A DNA stretch of 12,934 nt. Origin: JBBQKF01 sp038326615 (GTDB taxonomy: Bacteria; Bacillota; Clostridia; Saccharofermentanales; UBA5734). Shown here piece after piece: positions 7,537 to 12,934 of the stretch. Location: the NCBI GenBank assembly GCA_038326615.1, contig JBBQKF010000082.1:1-12934 (forward strand). Direction: 5' to 3'. The first letter of the stretch is position 1, and each line of letters starts with the position of its first letter. The notes under the pieces were generated by a model that saw only the letters and a list, made by a program, of their open reading frames with translations, did no database searches and was not told the origin of the DNA. Both the position numbers and the translations under genes were made by a program.

Positions 7537-9048
7537 ATGAGTACGTTTGGCAGTTTGGATATTGCAAGAAAAGCGATGACAGCAACTCAGAAATCTATTG
7601 ATGTTACTGGACACAATATAGCAAATGCAAATACGAAAGGCTATACAAGACAGAGGCTTCAGGTTGTATCAATTGAACCACAAGTCGGTTATAGTCGTTT
7701 TTCATCAGCAACAAAAGGTGCTTCCGGCGCTGGCGTTGAAGTAGTTACTGTTGATCAAATCCGAAATCCGTTTCTTGACAGGCAATTTAGAAACGAAAAC
7801 AGCTTACATAAAGAGTGGAGTACTAAGGCGGAAAATCTTTCATATGTTGAGAGCTTATTTGATGAGTTATCGGACAAAGGACTTCTAAACTCAATGAATG
7901 AGTTTACTGCTAGTATTCAGGAAGCATCAAAGAATCCTGTAAGTCGCGAAAATCGTACTAACATGCTACAAAATGCATTAAAACTAACAGAAACAATTAA
8001 CCACTATGCATCACAGCTTTCCGAAAAACAAATTGAACAAAATCAGTCAATTAAAATTGTTGCTGGAAAGATAAATGACATAGCATTGACAATATCAGAT
8101 ATTAATATCCAGATATCCAGATATGAATTATCAGGACAGAAGGCGAATGATCTACGAGACAAAAGAAATGAACTCCTTGACGAACTTTCATCAATGGTTC
8201 CTGTCGAAACACAAGAAGACGGGAATGGAAATTTTAAAGTATCAATAAAAGGAAATCCTTCACAACTACTTGTCAATCATGATCAGGTAACATCGCTTAG
8301 CGTTATTCAAAATAAAACTAATCCTATGAATGGAGAGGTAAATTCACTTAACGAAATTTATTGGGACAATGGCATTACAAAAGTTGATATAATTGGTGGC
8401 AGCCTTAAAGCGTATATGGATTTAAGAGATGGAAATACTCCACAAAATATTGGTATACCTTATCTAAACGAACAACTTAATCGATTTACATCTGCATTAG
8501 CAAACTCCTTTAATTCTGTTCATGCAAGCGGATGGACAATGCTAGATACAAACACTGGAACTATTTCGCAAACAGGAATCAATTTTTTTGTTGCACCGAA
8601 GGATTCGCTTGGGAACCCATTACCAATTACAGCACTTAATATAACTATAAATCCTGACATAGTAAGCAATTCATATAAAATTGCATTATCGTCAAATGAA
8701 ATAGTTAACGACTACGAGAAGGCAAACAATAAAAATGCAGTAGCACTTGCTCAAATCTTCAGCAAAGCTGACATACCTGACATCGGGGGTTTTAATACAT
8801 TTATCGAAAGTTTTGTTGGAGAAATAGGAGTAGAAGCGTCTCATACGATTAATCGTGTTAGTGGACAGCAAAGTCTCCTTGACAGCATAGATCAGCAACG
8901 TCAATCTATATCCGGCGTATCTCTAGATGAAGAAATGACCAACCTAATGCAGTACCAACATAGTTACACAGCTGCTGCTAGAATGATAACAGCAATAGAC
9001 GAAATGATTGATGTCTTAATCAATAGAACAGGTATGGTAGGAAGATAA
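7537..9048 (+). CDS. flgK: FlgK, hook-filament junction protein 1
   Basis: FlgK (HAP1) forms the first junction zone between hook and filament. The 503-residue protein has the axial N-terminal helix SLDIARKAM with the motif HNIANANTKGYTRQR at residues 26-40, a coiled-coil region (about 85-220, including EQNQSIKIVAGKINDIALTI and the DLRDKRNELLDELS motif), a variable middle, and the C-terminal assembly helix VSLDEEMTNLMQYQHSYTAA near the end. ATG 7537 is chosen because TGAGGA lies just upstream and the protein then starts at the conserved N terminus; the frame continues to an earlier possible start at 7513 that would overlap flgN. Length is normal. Confidence 0.96.
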   Translation: MSTFGSLDIARKAMTATQKSIDVTGHNIANANTKGYTRQRLQVVSIEPQVGYSRFSSATKGASGAGVEVVTVDQIRNPFLDRQFRNENSLHKEWSTKAENLSYVESLFDELSDKGLLNSMNEFTASIQEASKNPVSRENRTNMLQNALKLTETINHYASQLSEKQIEQNQSIKIVAGKINDIALTISDINIQISRYELSGQKANDLRDKRNELLDELSSMVPVETQEDGNGNFKVSIKGNPSQLLVNHDQVTSLSVIQNKTNPMNGEVNSLNEIYWDNGITKVDIIGGSLKAYMDLRDGNTPQNIGIPYLNEQLNRFTSALANSFNSVHASGWTMLDTNTGTISQTGINFFVAPKDSLGNPLPITALNITINPDIVSNSYKIALSSNEIVNDYEKANNKNAVALAQIFSKADIPDIGGFNTFIESFVGEIGVEASHTINRVSGQQSLLDSIDQQRQSISGVSLDEEMTNLMQYQHSYTAAARMITAIDEMIDVLINRTGMVGR

Positions 9049-9090
9049 TGTTTACTTTTAATATATATTTATGAAAGGTAAAAGATATAA

Positions 9091-10023
9091 ATGAGAATTA
9101 CAAACAATATGTTATCACAGAATTATTTGAATAATCTCAACAAAAATATGTCAAACATGAACGTTTATCAGGCACAACTTTCATCGAACAGACGAATTAC
9201 TAAACTTTCTGATGATCCAATCGGCGCAATATCAAGCCTTTCTGTTAGAACGAAACTTAATCGAATCGAACAGCATACGCGCAATATTGATGATGCAAAA
9301 GCGTGGCTTACACAAAGTGAGACATCGGTTATGGAAGTCAATGAAGTCATTAAATCAATTTATGAAGAAACATTAAAAATATCCAATGATACATATAGTG
9401 ATGTAGATAGAAAAGCTTCATTACAATATATTGAACAACTAAGAGACCATCTTGTTCAGGTAGGTAATTCATCATTTGGAAATAAGTATATATTTGGGGG
9501 ATATAATACATCATCGCCACCTTTCCAAGTCGTCGCAGGGAAAGTTGAATATAATGCCATAGACTTATCAATTGCACCTCAAGCTACGATAACAAATTTG
9601 CAATCACAAAATATTGAGTACGAAATAGGAACAGGAATTACAACTAAATCATCAATTACCGGAGTTGATTTGTTTGGTTTTGGGGAAACGAATATGTTCA
9701 ATGTCCTTGATAATTTGATTAGCGACATTAAGGCTGGCATGCCTTCAAATAATCTAAGTGCTTATGTGGGAAAGCTTCAAAGCAAGCAAGAAGATGTATT
9801 GAGCCAGGTAACTGAGATAGGCGGAAGAGTAAAAAGGCTGGATCTTGTATCATCTAGGTATGAATTAGACAAAAATAATTTTGAAGCAGTTAAGTCAAAT
9901 GTCGAGGATATTGATACCGCAGAAGTCATTATGCGGCTTAAAATGACAGAAGCATCATATAACACGGCTCTTGCAATAGGAAATAAAATAATACAACAGT
10001 CATTAGCAGACTATTTGAGATAA
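9091..10023 (+). CDS. flgL: FlgL, hook-filament junction protein 3
   Basis: FlgL (HAP3) forms the second junction layer, on which flagellin polymerises, and is related to flagellin at both ends. The 310-residue protein starts MRITNNMLSQNYLNNLNKNM, carries RRITKLSDDPIGAI at about residues 34-47, has the mid-protein FGNKYIFGGYNT (about 129-140) seen in this family, and ends with a helical C terminus including VIMRLKMTEASYNTALAIG. Length is normal. ATG 9091 is preceded by AAAGG at 9074-9078, a rather long 12-base spacing. A 79-base gap with a 14-bp palindrome separates it from fliW. Confidence 0.95.
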   Translation: MRITNNMLSQNYLNNLNKNMSNMNVYQAQLSSNRRITKLSDDPIGAISSLSVRTKLNRIEQHTRNIDDAKAWLTQSETSVMEVNEVIKSIYEETLKISNDTYSDVDRKASLQYIEQLRDHLVQVGNSSFGNKYIFGGYNTSSPPFQVVAGKVEYNAIDLSIAPQATITNLQSQNIEYEIGTGITTKSSITGVDLFGFGETNMFNVLDNLISDIKAGMPSNNLSAYVGKLQSKQEDVLSQVTEIGGRVKRLDLVSSRYELDKNNFEAVKSNVEDIDTAEVIMRLKMTEASYNTALAIGNKIIQQSLADYLR

Positions 10024-10056
10024 ATTGAAATAATTGCTTGATAATAGCTTAAAGAG

Positions 10057-10070
10057 TTTTACTAGTAAAA
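10057..10070. promoter_or_regulatory. Perfect 14-bp palindrome before fliW
   Basis: TTTTACTAGTAAAA is a perfect 14-bp palindrome in the flgL-fliW gap. With no loop it looks more like a possible protein binding site than an RNA hairpin. It partly coincides with a weak sigma-28-like pattern: TAAA at 10050-10053, then GATAA at 10071-10075, with a 14-base spacer and no CCG. I see no proof of function, and an AT-rich palindrome of this size can arise by chance. Confidence 0.3.
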
Positions 10071-10102
10071 GATAATTTCATAAAAAACGGAGGGAATAAT
10101 TA

Positions 10103-10552
10103 ATGATATTACAAACATCAACCTTTGGAGAACTGGATGTTCAAGATGAGAAAATTATTACATTTAATAATGGAATTCCAGGCTTTGAAAATTTAAAAAG
10201 ATATGTTATAATAGTACTTGAGCAAACGAAACCATTTATGTGGATTCAAGCAGTTGACGAAGATATATCATTACCTGTATTGAGCCCATTTGATATTGAT
10301 TGTTCATACTCACCGATTATAGACGATGCAATAATGGAAGAATTAAGTATCGAGAATGAGCAGGATCTTTTAGTCTTGGTTGTATCTGTTATACCGCAGG
10401 AAGTTACTAAGATGACAGCTAATATGGCAGCACCAATTTTGATTAATACAACAAGTGGAGAAGGCCGCCAGGTTTTAGCCGAGGGAAGTAATTATCAGAT
10501 ACGGCAACCTATTTTTGATATAATCAGTTTAAAGATGCATGGAGGCGACTGA
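10103..10552 (+). CDS. fliW: FliW, flagellin-binding antagonist of CsrA
   Basis: FliW is a cytoplasmic assembly factor that binds either flagellin or CsrA. When flagellin has been exported, free FliW binds CsrA and releases hag mRNA for translation. The 149 residues show the family pattern: an N-terminal beta strand, GIPGFE at 24-29, FMWIQAVD at 45-52, a central acidic stretch, and ANMAAPILIN at 106-115 followed by the G-Q-x-Y-x-R region. Length is normal. ATG 10103 lies 8 bases after CGGAGGG. The stop shares one base with the csrA start (TGATG at 10550-10554), which suggests translational coupling and balanced output of the two partners. Confidence 0.96.
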   Translation: MILQTSTFGELDVQDEKIITFNNGIPGFENLKRYVIIVLEQTKPFMWIQAVDEDISLPVLSPFDIDCSYSPIIDDAIMEELSIENEQDLLVLVVSVIPQEVTKMTANMAAPILINTTSGEGRQVLAEGSNYQIRQPIFDIISLKMHGGD

Positions 10553-10779
10553 TGTTAGTACTAACACGCAGAATAAATGAAAAGATTTTAGTGGGAGATA
10601 ATATTTCAATAACAATTTTAGAGGTTGACAACGACCGCATAAAGATTGGGATTGAGGCTCCTCAAACAATGAAAATTTTGCGTGCTGAACTTTTAACTGA
10701 AGTTTCAAACTCTAACAAAGAAGCAATACAGGCAAACATGGCTTTCATGAAATCGCTTGTTGACAAATCCAAAACGTGA
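10552..10779 (+). CDS. csrA: CsrA, RNA-binding translational repressor
   Basis: CsrA is a small dimeric RNA-binding protein that blocks ribosome access by binding GGA motifs; in Bacillus its main target is the hag leader. The 75 residues start with MLVLTRRINEKILVGDNI, carry the conserved beta-sheet pattern IKIGIEAP at 30-37, and keep the RNA-contacting arginine at 44. The C-terminal helix is extended (about 45-75, EVSNSNKEAIQANMAFMKSL), as in Bacillus-type CsrA proteins that bind FliW. GGAGG at 10541-10545 is the ribosome binding site. It is the last gene before a terminator, and a likely target, the hag leader, lies 600 bases downstream. Confidence 0.96.
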   Translation: MLVLTRRINEKILVGDNISITILEVDNDRIKIGIEAPQTMKILRAELLTEVSNSNKEAIQANMAFMKSLVDKSKT

Positions 10780-10806
10780 AATAATTTTAAGGATAACGAA
10801 ATAATA

Positions 10807-10866
10807 CTAATAAAAACCGTTGTCGATTCGTGAACCCTAATAAAAACCGTTGTCGATTCGTGAACC
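10807..10866. repeat. Exact tandem duplication of a 30-bp unit
   Basis: Two identical 30-bp copies lie head to tail at 10807-10836 and 10837-10866, between the csrA stop and its terminator. Neither neighbouring base continues the match. Each copy holds a 17-bp imperfect dyad, GTTGTCGATTCGTGAAC, in which 12 of 16 paired positions match. The 30-bp period is close to three helical turns, so the two dyads would face the same side of the DNA. The unit is richer in GC than its surroundings. Function is unknown. Confidence 0.95.
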
Positions 10867-10895
10867 AAAGAGGTGCAATTATGCATCTCTTTTTT
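10867..10895 (+). terminator. Rho-independent terminator after csrA
   Basis: An 11-bp stem, AAAGAGGTGCA (10867-10877) with TGCATCTCTTT (10882-10892), closes an ATTA loop and contains one G-U pair. The 3' side runs into six T's (10890-10895). This is a standard intrinsic terminator, and it ends the transcript that includes fliW and csrA. It directly follows the 30-bp duplication. Confidence 0.9.
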
Positions 10896-11165
10896 GTTAG
10901 AATTTTTTTCGTTAGCTTTTATTGACATAATTTGCATGACAAAATTATCTAAAAAACAATAAATTTAAATGATTATCGCGTTTACTCAGTAAGTATTATA
11001 AATCTGTTATCATATTGAAATAATTGAGAAATCACTATTTCTACAATATCAATTTAGGGAGTTGCAGTGCATTCTTGCTTTATATAATCAAGAATATCTG
11101 GTTAGACTGAGTAAACACTATAGTCTTGTAGATTTATTTGATTTATTTCTACGACTAATTACATA
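10896..11165. other. Non-coding AT-rich stretch with inverted repeats
   Basis: I see no convincing gene here. A TTGACA at 10922-10927 resembles a -35 box, but the best -10 at a fitting distance (TATCTA, 18-base spacer) is poor. GTTTACTCAGT at 10980-10990 and its perfect complement ACTGAGTAAAC at 11106-11116 bracket 115 bases. Inside lie a hairpin ATTCTTG/CAAGAAT (11071-11095, 11-base loop) and a small hairpin AGAAAT-CACT-ATTTCT around 11029-11044. It could be a structured RNA or the relic of a small mobile element. I see no target-site duplication. Confidence 0.45.
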
Positions 11166-11166
11166 C

Positions 11167-11222
11167 CTTATCTTACCTTATCTTATCTTACCTTATCTTA
11201 TCTTATCTTATCTTATCTTATC
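11167..11222. repeat. Pentanucleotide tandem array (CTTAT/CTTAC, 11 copies)
   Basis: Eleven head-to-tail 5-bp units cover 11167-11221: nine CTTAT and two CTTAC (third-position order T, C, T, T, C, then T to the end). The six units at the 3' end are identical. Such simple repeats gain and lose units by strand slippage. The array lies about 125 bases upstream of the hag -35 box. It also lies inside a weak open frame (11062-11274), where it reads as repeated YLILP/YLILS, but I do not think that frame is a gene. Confidence 0.97.
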
Positions 11223-11296
11223 GAACATTATATTATTACTTTGTAAAATATATACCGATTCTATCGTAAAATGAATAAGGTATTATAATTTGCTAT

Positions 11297-11311
11297 TTTC
11301 AATATTTGAAA
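11297..11311. promoter_or_regulatory. 15-bp dyad upstream of the hag promoter
   Basis: TTTCAA-TAT-TTGAAA is a perfect dyad with 6-base arms and a 3-base centre, 34 bases upstream of the hag -35 box. It may be a regulator binding site. It is AT-rich and may also be chance. Confidence 0.25.
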
Positions 11312-11324
11312 TGAAATCAAATAA

Positions 11325-11337
11325 GTAAGATTCTTAC
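11325..11337. promoter_or_regulatory. 13-bp dyad adjoining the hag -35 box
   Basis: GTAAGA-T-TCTTAC is a perfect dyad with 6-base arms, ending 8 bases before the hag -35 box at 11346. The location would suit an activator or repressor. The half-site TCTTAC also occurs twice in the pentanucleotide array (11171-11176 and 11186-11191), which may be meaningful or a coincidence of the simple repeat. Confidence 0.3.
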
Positions 11338-11345
11338 AAAAAGCC

Positions 11346-11372
11346 TAAAGTTATTTTATAAATATACGATAT
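11346..11372 (+). promoter_or_regulatory. Sigma-28 (SigD) promoter of the flagellin gene
   Basis: TAAA at 11346-11349, a 15-base AT-rich spacer, and TACGATAT at 11365-11372 form a strong sigma-28 promoter. The boxes and spacing equal those of the promoter at 5102. The expected transcript start is about 11378-11381, which gives a leader of about 100 bases before the hag ATG. A SigD-dependent promoter is the normal arrangement for flagellin in Firmicutes. Confidence 0.88.
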
Positions 11373-11377
11373 AGTTT

Positions 11378-11461
11378 ATGAGTGAAAAAGAGGAGTTAAA
11401 AAAGGAGCGCGCCCTAATTATACAAATCCTATTCATATCAAATGGCATGGAAGCCAAATAA
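11378..11461 (+). CDS. Possible 27-codon leader peptide upstream of hag
   Basis: An ATG at 11378 opens a 27-codon frame (MSEKEELKKERALIIQIL..., stop TAA 11459-11461) that fills most of the hag leader and ends 20 bases before the hag start. The ATG falls at or next to the predicted sigma-28 transcript start, so translation would be leaderless or not occur at all. No ribosome binding site could lie on that transcript. The frame spans the proposed CsrA hairpin, so ribosomes in it would disturb that fold. I do not recognise the peptide, and a chance frame of this size is quite possible. Confidence 0.2.
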   Translation: MSEKEELKKERALIIQILFISNGMEAK

Positions 11462-11474
11462 TAATATTAAGGAG
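11443..11474 (+). promoter_or_regulatory. Likely CsrA binding sites in the hag leader
   Basis: TGGC-ATGGAA-GCCA (11443-11456) can fold as a 4-bp stem with GGA in the loop, the classic form of a CsrA site. A second GGA lies in the hag ribosome binding site, AAGGAG at 11469-11474, so a CsrA dimer could bridge the two and block initiation. This matches the two-site hag leader known from Bacillus. Two further AGGAG motifs (11391-11395 and 11403-11407) lie upstream. The fliW-csrA pair upstream supports the reading. It is inferred from pattern, not shown. Confidence 0.6.
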
Positions 11475-11481
11475 AAAAAAT

Positions 11482-12699
11482 ATGCGTATTCAAAACAACA
11501 TGATGGCTATGAACACACAAAGAAATCTTTCATTAAGCTCAACTGCAGGTGCTAAATCAATGGGGAAATTGTCTTCAGGATATAGAATTAATTCTGCAGC
11601 AGATGACGCAGCGGGCCTTTCAATTTCCGAAAAGATGAGAGGACAGATTCGTGGTTTAGGACAAGCTTCAAGAAATGCACAAGATGGAATTTCAATGATT
11701 CAAACAGCTGAAGGCGCTTTAGGTGAAACACACTCAATCCTTCAAAGAATGAGAGAAATTACAGTTCAGGCAGCAAATGACACAAACAGTGATGTTGATC
11801 GCCAGGCAGTTGGACAGGAATTGCAAGACTTAACAGCAGAAATTGACAGAATATCACAAACAACTTCATTCAACGAAAAGAAACTTTTGAATGGTGATTT
11901 GGGAGGAGCAACAGTTTCTGGAACATCCGAAGTAGTTGCGGGTACTACTCTAGCAACTGGAGCAGCAGCTGCAATAACATCTCTGAATGTAGATGGTGCA
12001 AAAGCAGGAACAACCTACACATTTACCTCTACAGCTCTTGGTAAGTTAACCGCAACTCGCTCCGGTGATTCAGTGGCGCAGACAATAACATTAGATGGCA
12101 CAATTGGCGCAGATGGCACAATGGGCCTAAATTTTAGTGAACTTGGCATTAAAATGACGATATCAGGTGCTAGTGGTAAAACTGATGCTAATGTTATTTC
12201 TGATTTAACAGCTGTAGGTTCTGATTCAATTACTACTGCTAATGGATCGGATTCTGCTCAATTTGCCATTGGTGCTAATGGCGTTAGTTCAGAGAAAATG
12301 AGTGTTTCGTTTAGTAAATTTGACTCTTCAACTCTTGGAACAGGAGTTGTAGGAGCTGCCACTAAATTGACAGCATTGCTTTCTGGATCAGTAAGTACTG
12401 TTATAAATACCGCAGCAAAAGCTGATGCGCTGACAGCTTCAATCGATGATTCAATTAAACAGGTGTCAATTCAGAGAAGTAAACTTGGTGCCGCTCAGAA
12501 TAGACTTGAACATACCATCAAAAATCTTGATAATACCGCAGAAAACCTTCAGGCAGCAGAATCCCGTGTACGCGATGTAGACATGGCTAAAGAAATGATG
12601 GAATTCACAAAGAATAACATCCTTAATCAAGCTGCTACTGCAATGCTCGCACAGGCAAATCAAGCTCCTCAGGCAGTTTTACAATTACTCAGAGGTTAA
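11482..12699 (+). CDS. hag: Flagellin, filament subunit
   Basis: Flagellin is exported unfolded and polymerises to form the filament. The 405-residue protein has the conserved D0/D1 ends: MRIQNNMMAMNTQRN at the start, SSGYRINSAADDAAGLSISE at 31-50, QRMREITVQAANDTNSDVDR at 88-107, and at the C terminus AESRVRDVDMAKEMM and QAPQAVLQLLRG. The QRMREITVQ stretch corresponds to the TLR5-recognised site of enteric flagellins. The middle, about residues 140-320, is variable and rich in A, T, S and G. It ends its own insertion near QFAIGANG (260-267), a remnant of the usual inner D1 motif. No cysteine is present. AAGGAG lies 7 bases before ATG 11482. It has its own promoter, leader and terminator. Confidence 0.97.
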   Translation: MRIQNNMMAMNTQRNLSLSSTAGAKSMGKLSSGYRINSAADDAAGLSISEKMRGQIRGLGQASRNAQDGISMIQTAEGALGETHSILQRMREITVQAANDTNSDVDRQAVGQELQDLTAEIDRISQTTSFNEKKLLNGDLGGATVSGTSEVVAGTTLATGAAAAITSLNVDGAKAGTTYTFTSTALGKLTATRSGDSVAQTITLDGTIGADGTMGLNFSELGIKMTISGASGKTDANVISDLTAVGSDSITTANGSDSAQFAIGANGVSSEKMSVSFSKFDSSTLGTGVVGAATKLTALLSGSVSTVINTAAKADALTASIDDSIKQVSIQRSKLGAAQNRLEHTIKNLDNTAENLQAAESRVRDVDMAKEMMEFTKNNILNQAATAMLAQANQAPQAVLQLLRG

Positions 12700-12711
12700 T
12701 ACTAAACTTCG

Positions 12712-12754
12712 TTTATTACAAGGAAGGGTCAGGGATGACCCTTCTTGTAATAAA
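12712..12754 (+). terminator. Long hairpin, probable hag terminator
   Basis: A 19-bp stem runs from TTTATTACAAG at 12712 to TGACCC...TAATAAA ending at 12754, with one bulged G (12722 or 12723) and a GGGA loop (12732-12735). It starts 12 bases after the hag stop. There is no clear run of T's after it, so it may terminate weakly or serve mainly to protect the 3' end of an abundant mRNA. The AT-rich base of the stem could work on either strand. Confidence 0.75.
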
Positions 12755-12783
12755 TATAATTATAAATAATAGAGATATCTACA

Positions 12784-12880
12784 CAAATATAGACATCAAC
12801 CAAATATAGATGTCAACGAAAATATTGAGATTACTGCAAATATACAAATTAAAACAAATATATAAATTAAAGCAAATATA
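12784..12880. repeat. Degenerate ~18-bp array built on CAAATATA
   Basis: CAAATATA occurs at 12784, 12801, 12837, 12855 and 12873, with a variant GAAAATAT at 12818. The spacings are 17, 17, 19, 18 and 18 bases. The intervening bases are also partly alike: GACATCAAC and GATGTCAAC after the first two, AAATTAAA after the fourth and fifth. It looks like an old, decayed tandem array downstream of the hag terminator. Function is unknown. Confidence 0.6.
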
Positions 12881-12882
12881 TA

Positions 12883-12898
12883 ATATTGACATCAATAT
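12883..12898. promoter_or_regulatory. 16-bp dyad containing TTGACA
   Basis: ATATTGA-CA-TCAATAT is a perfect dyad with 7-base arms. It contains TTGACA, a possible -35 box for a gene beyond the window, but I see no matching -10 at a fitting distance before the sequence ends. It repeats the GACATCAA core found at 12792, so it may be a diverged extra unit of the array just upstream. Confidence 0.3.
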
Positions 12899-12934
12899 AC
12901 ATTTTGAAGAGGAAATACAAGTAGTTCTACATCC

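Noticed and set aside
10807..10866. CRISPR-like direct repeat
   Set aside because: There are only two copies, they abut with no spacer, and no cas gene is present.
10922..10951. TTGACA with TATCTA, a possible vegetative promoter after the csrA terminator
   Set aside because: The -10 box matches only half the consensus and no gene follows within 500 bases; kept only as a remark in the non-coding entry.
11062..11274. Open frame of 70 codons over the pentanucleotide array, starting with TTG
   Set aside because: The only start is a TTG directly against AGGGAG with no spacing, the second half is just the translated simple repeat (YLILP/YLILS), and the frame shows no family resemblance. It is better explained by non-coding repeat DNA.

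Overview
This window is a stretch of flagellar genes from a low-GC Gram-positive bacterium, most likely a motile member of the Clostridia. The AT-rich sequence, the strong AAGGAG/GGAGG ribosome binding sites, the gene order flgM-flgN-flgK-flgL-fliW-csrA followed by a flagellin gene, and the FliW/CsrA pair all point to Firmicutes. I cannot name the species. All recognisable genes are on the + strand, and I see no insertion sequence, phage gene, CRISPR array, tRNA or rRNA.

Layout. (1) Positions 1-5080 hold the end of an early (class II type) export operon: fliQ (cut by the window start), fliR, flhB, flhA and the sigma-28 gene sigD/fliA. flhA and sigD abut with a 4-base overlap, so the flhF, flhG and che genes that lie between them in Bacillus are absent here. 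(2) A close match to a sigma-28 promoter (TAAA-N15-TACGATAT) at 5102-5128 starts a late block, 5147-10779: flgF-like, flgG-like, flgM (anti-sigma factor), flgN (chaperone), flgK and flgL (hook-filament junction), fliW and csrA. A hairpin terminator at 10867-10895 closes it. (3) Positions 10780-11481 form a 700-base gap with no convincing gene. It holds an exact 30-bp tandem duplication, a perfect 11-bp inverted repeat, eleven tandem copies of a 5-bp unit (CTTAT/CTTAC), two short dyads, and a second near-identical sigma-28 promoter followed by a leader of about 100 nt. (4) Positions 11482-12699 encode flagellin (hag/fliC), followed by a long hairpin. (5) The last ~175 bases are AT-rich with a degenerate ~18-bp repeat array and no gene I can support.

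How it works together. FliQ/FliR/FlhB/FlhA form the export gate. SigD, made from the end of that operon, should fire the two sigma-28 promoters in the window. FlgM holds SigD until the hook is finished. FlgN, FlgK and FlgL prepare the hook tip for filament growth. FliW and CsrA set the flagellin level: CsrA should bind the hag leader, where I see a GGA-loop hairpin and a GGA in the ribosome binding site, and FliW should relieve this when free of flagellin. The genes are conventional; the unusual material is in the non-coding DNA around hag, above all the pentanucleotide array upstream of its promoter.
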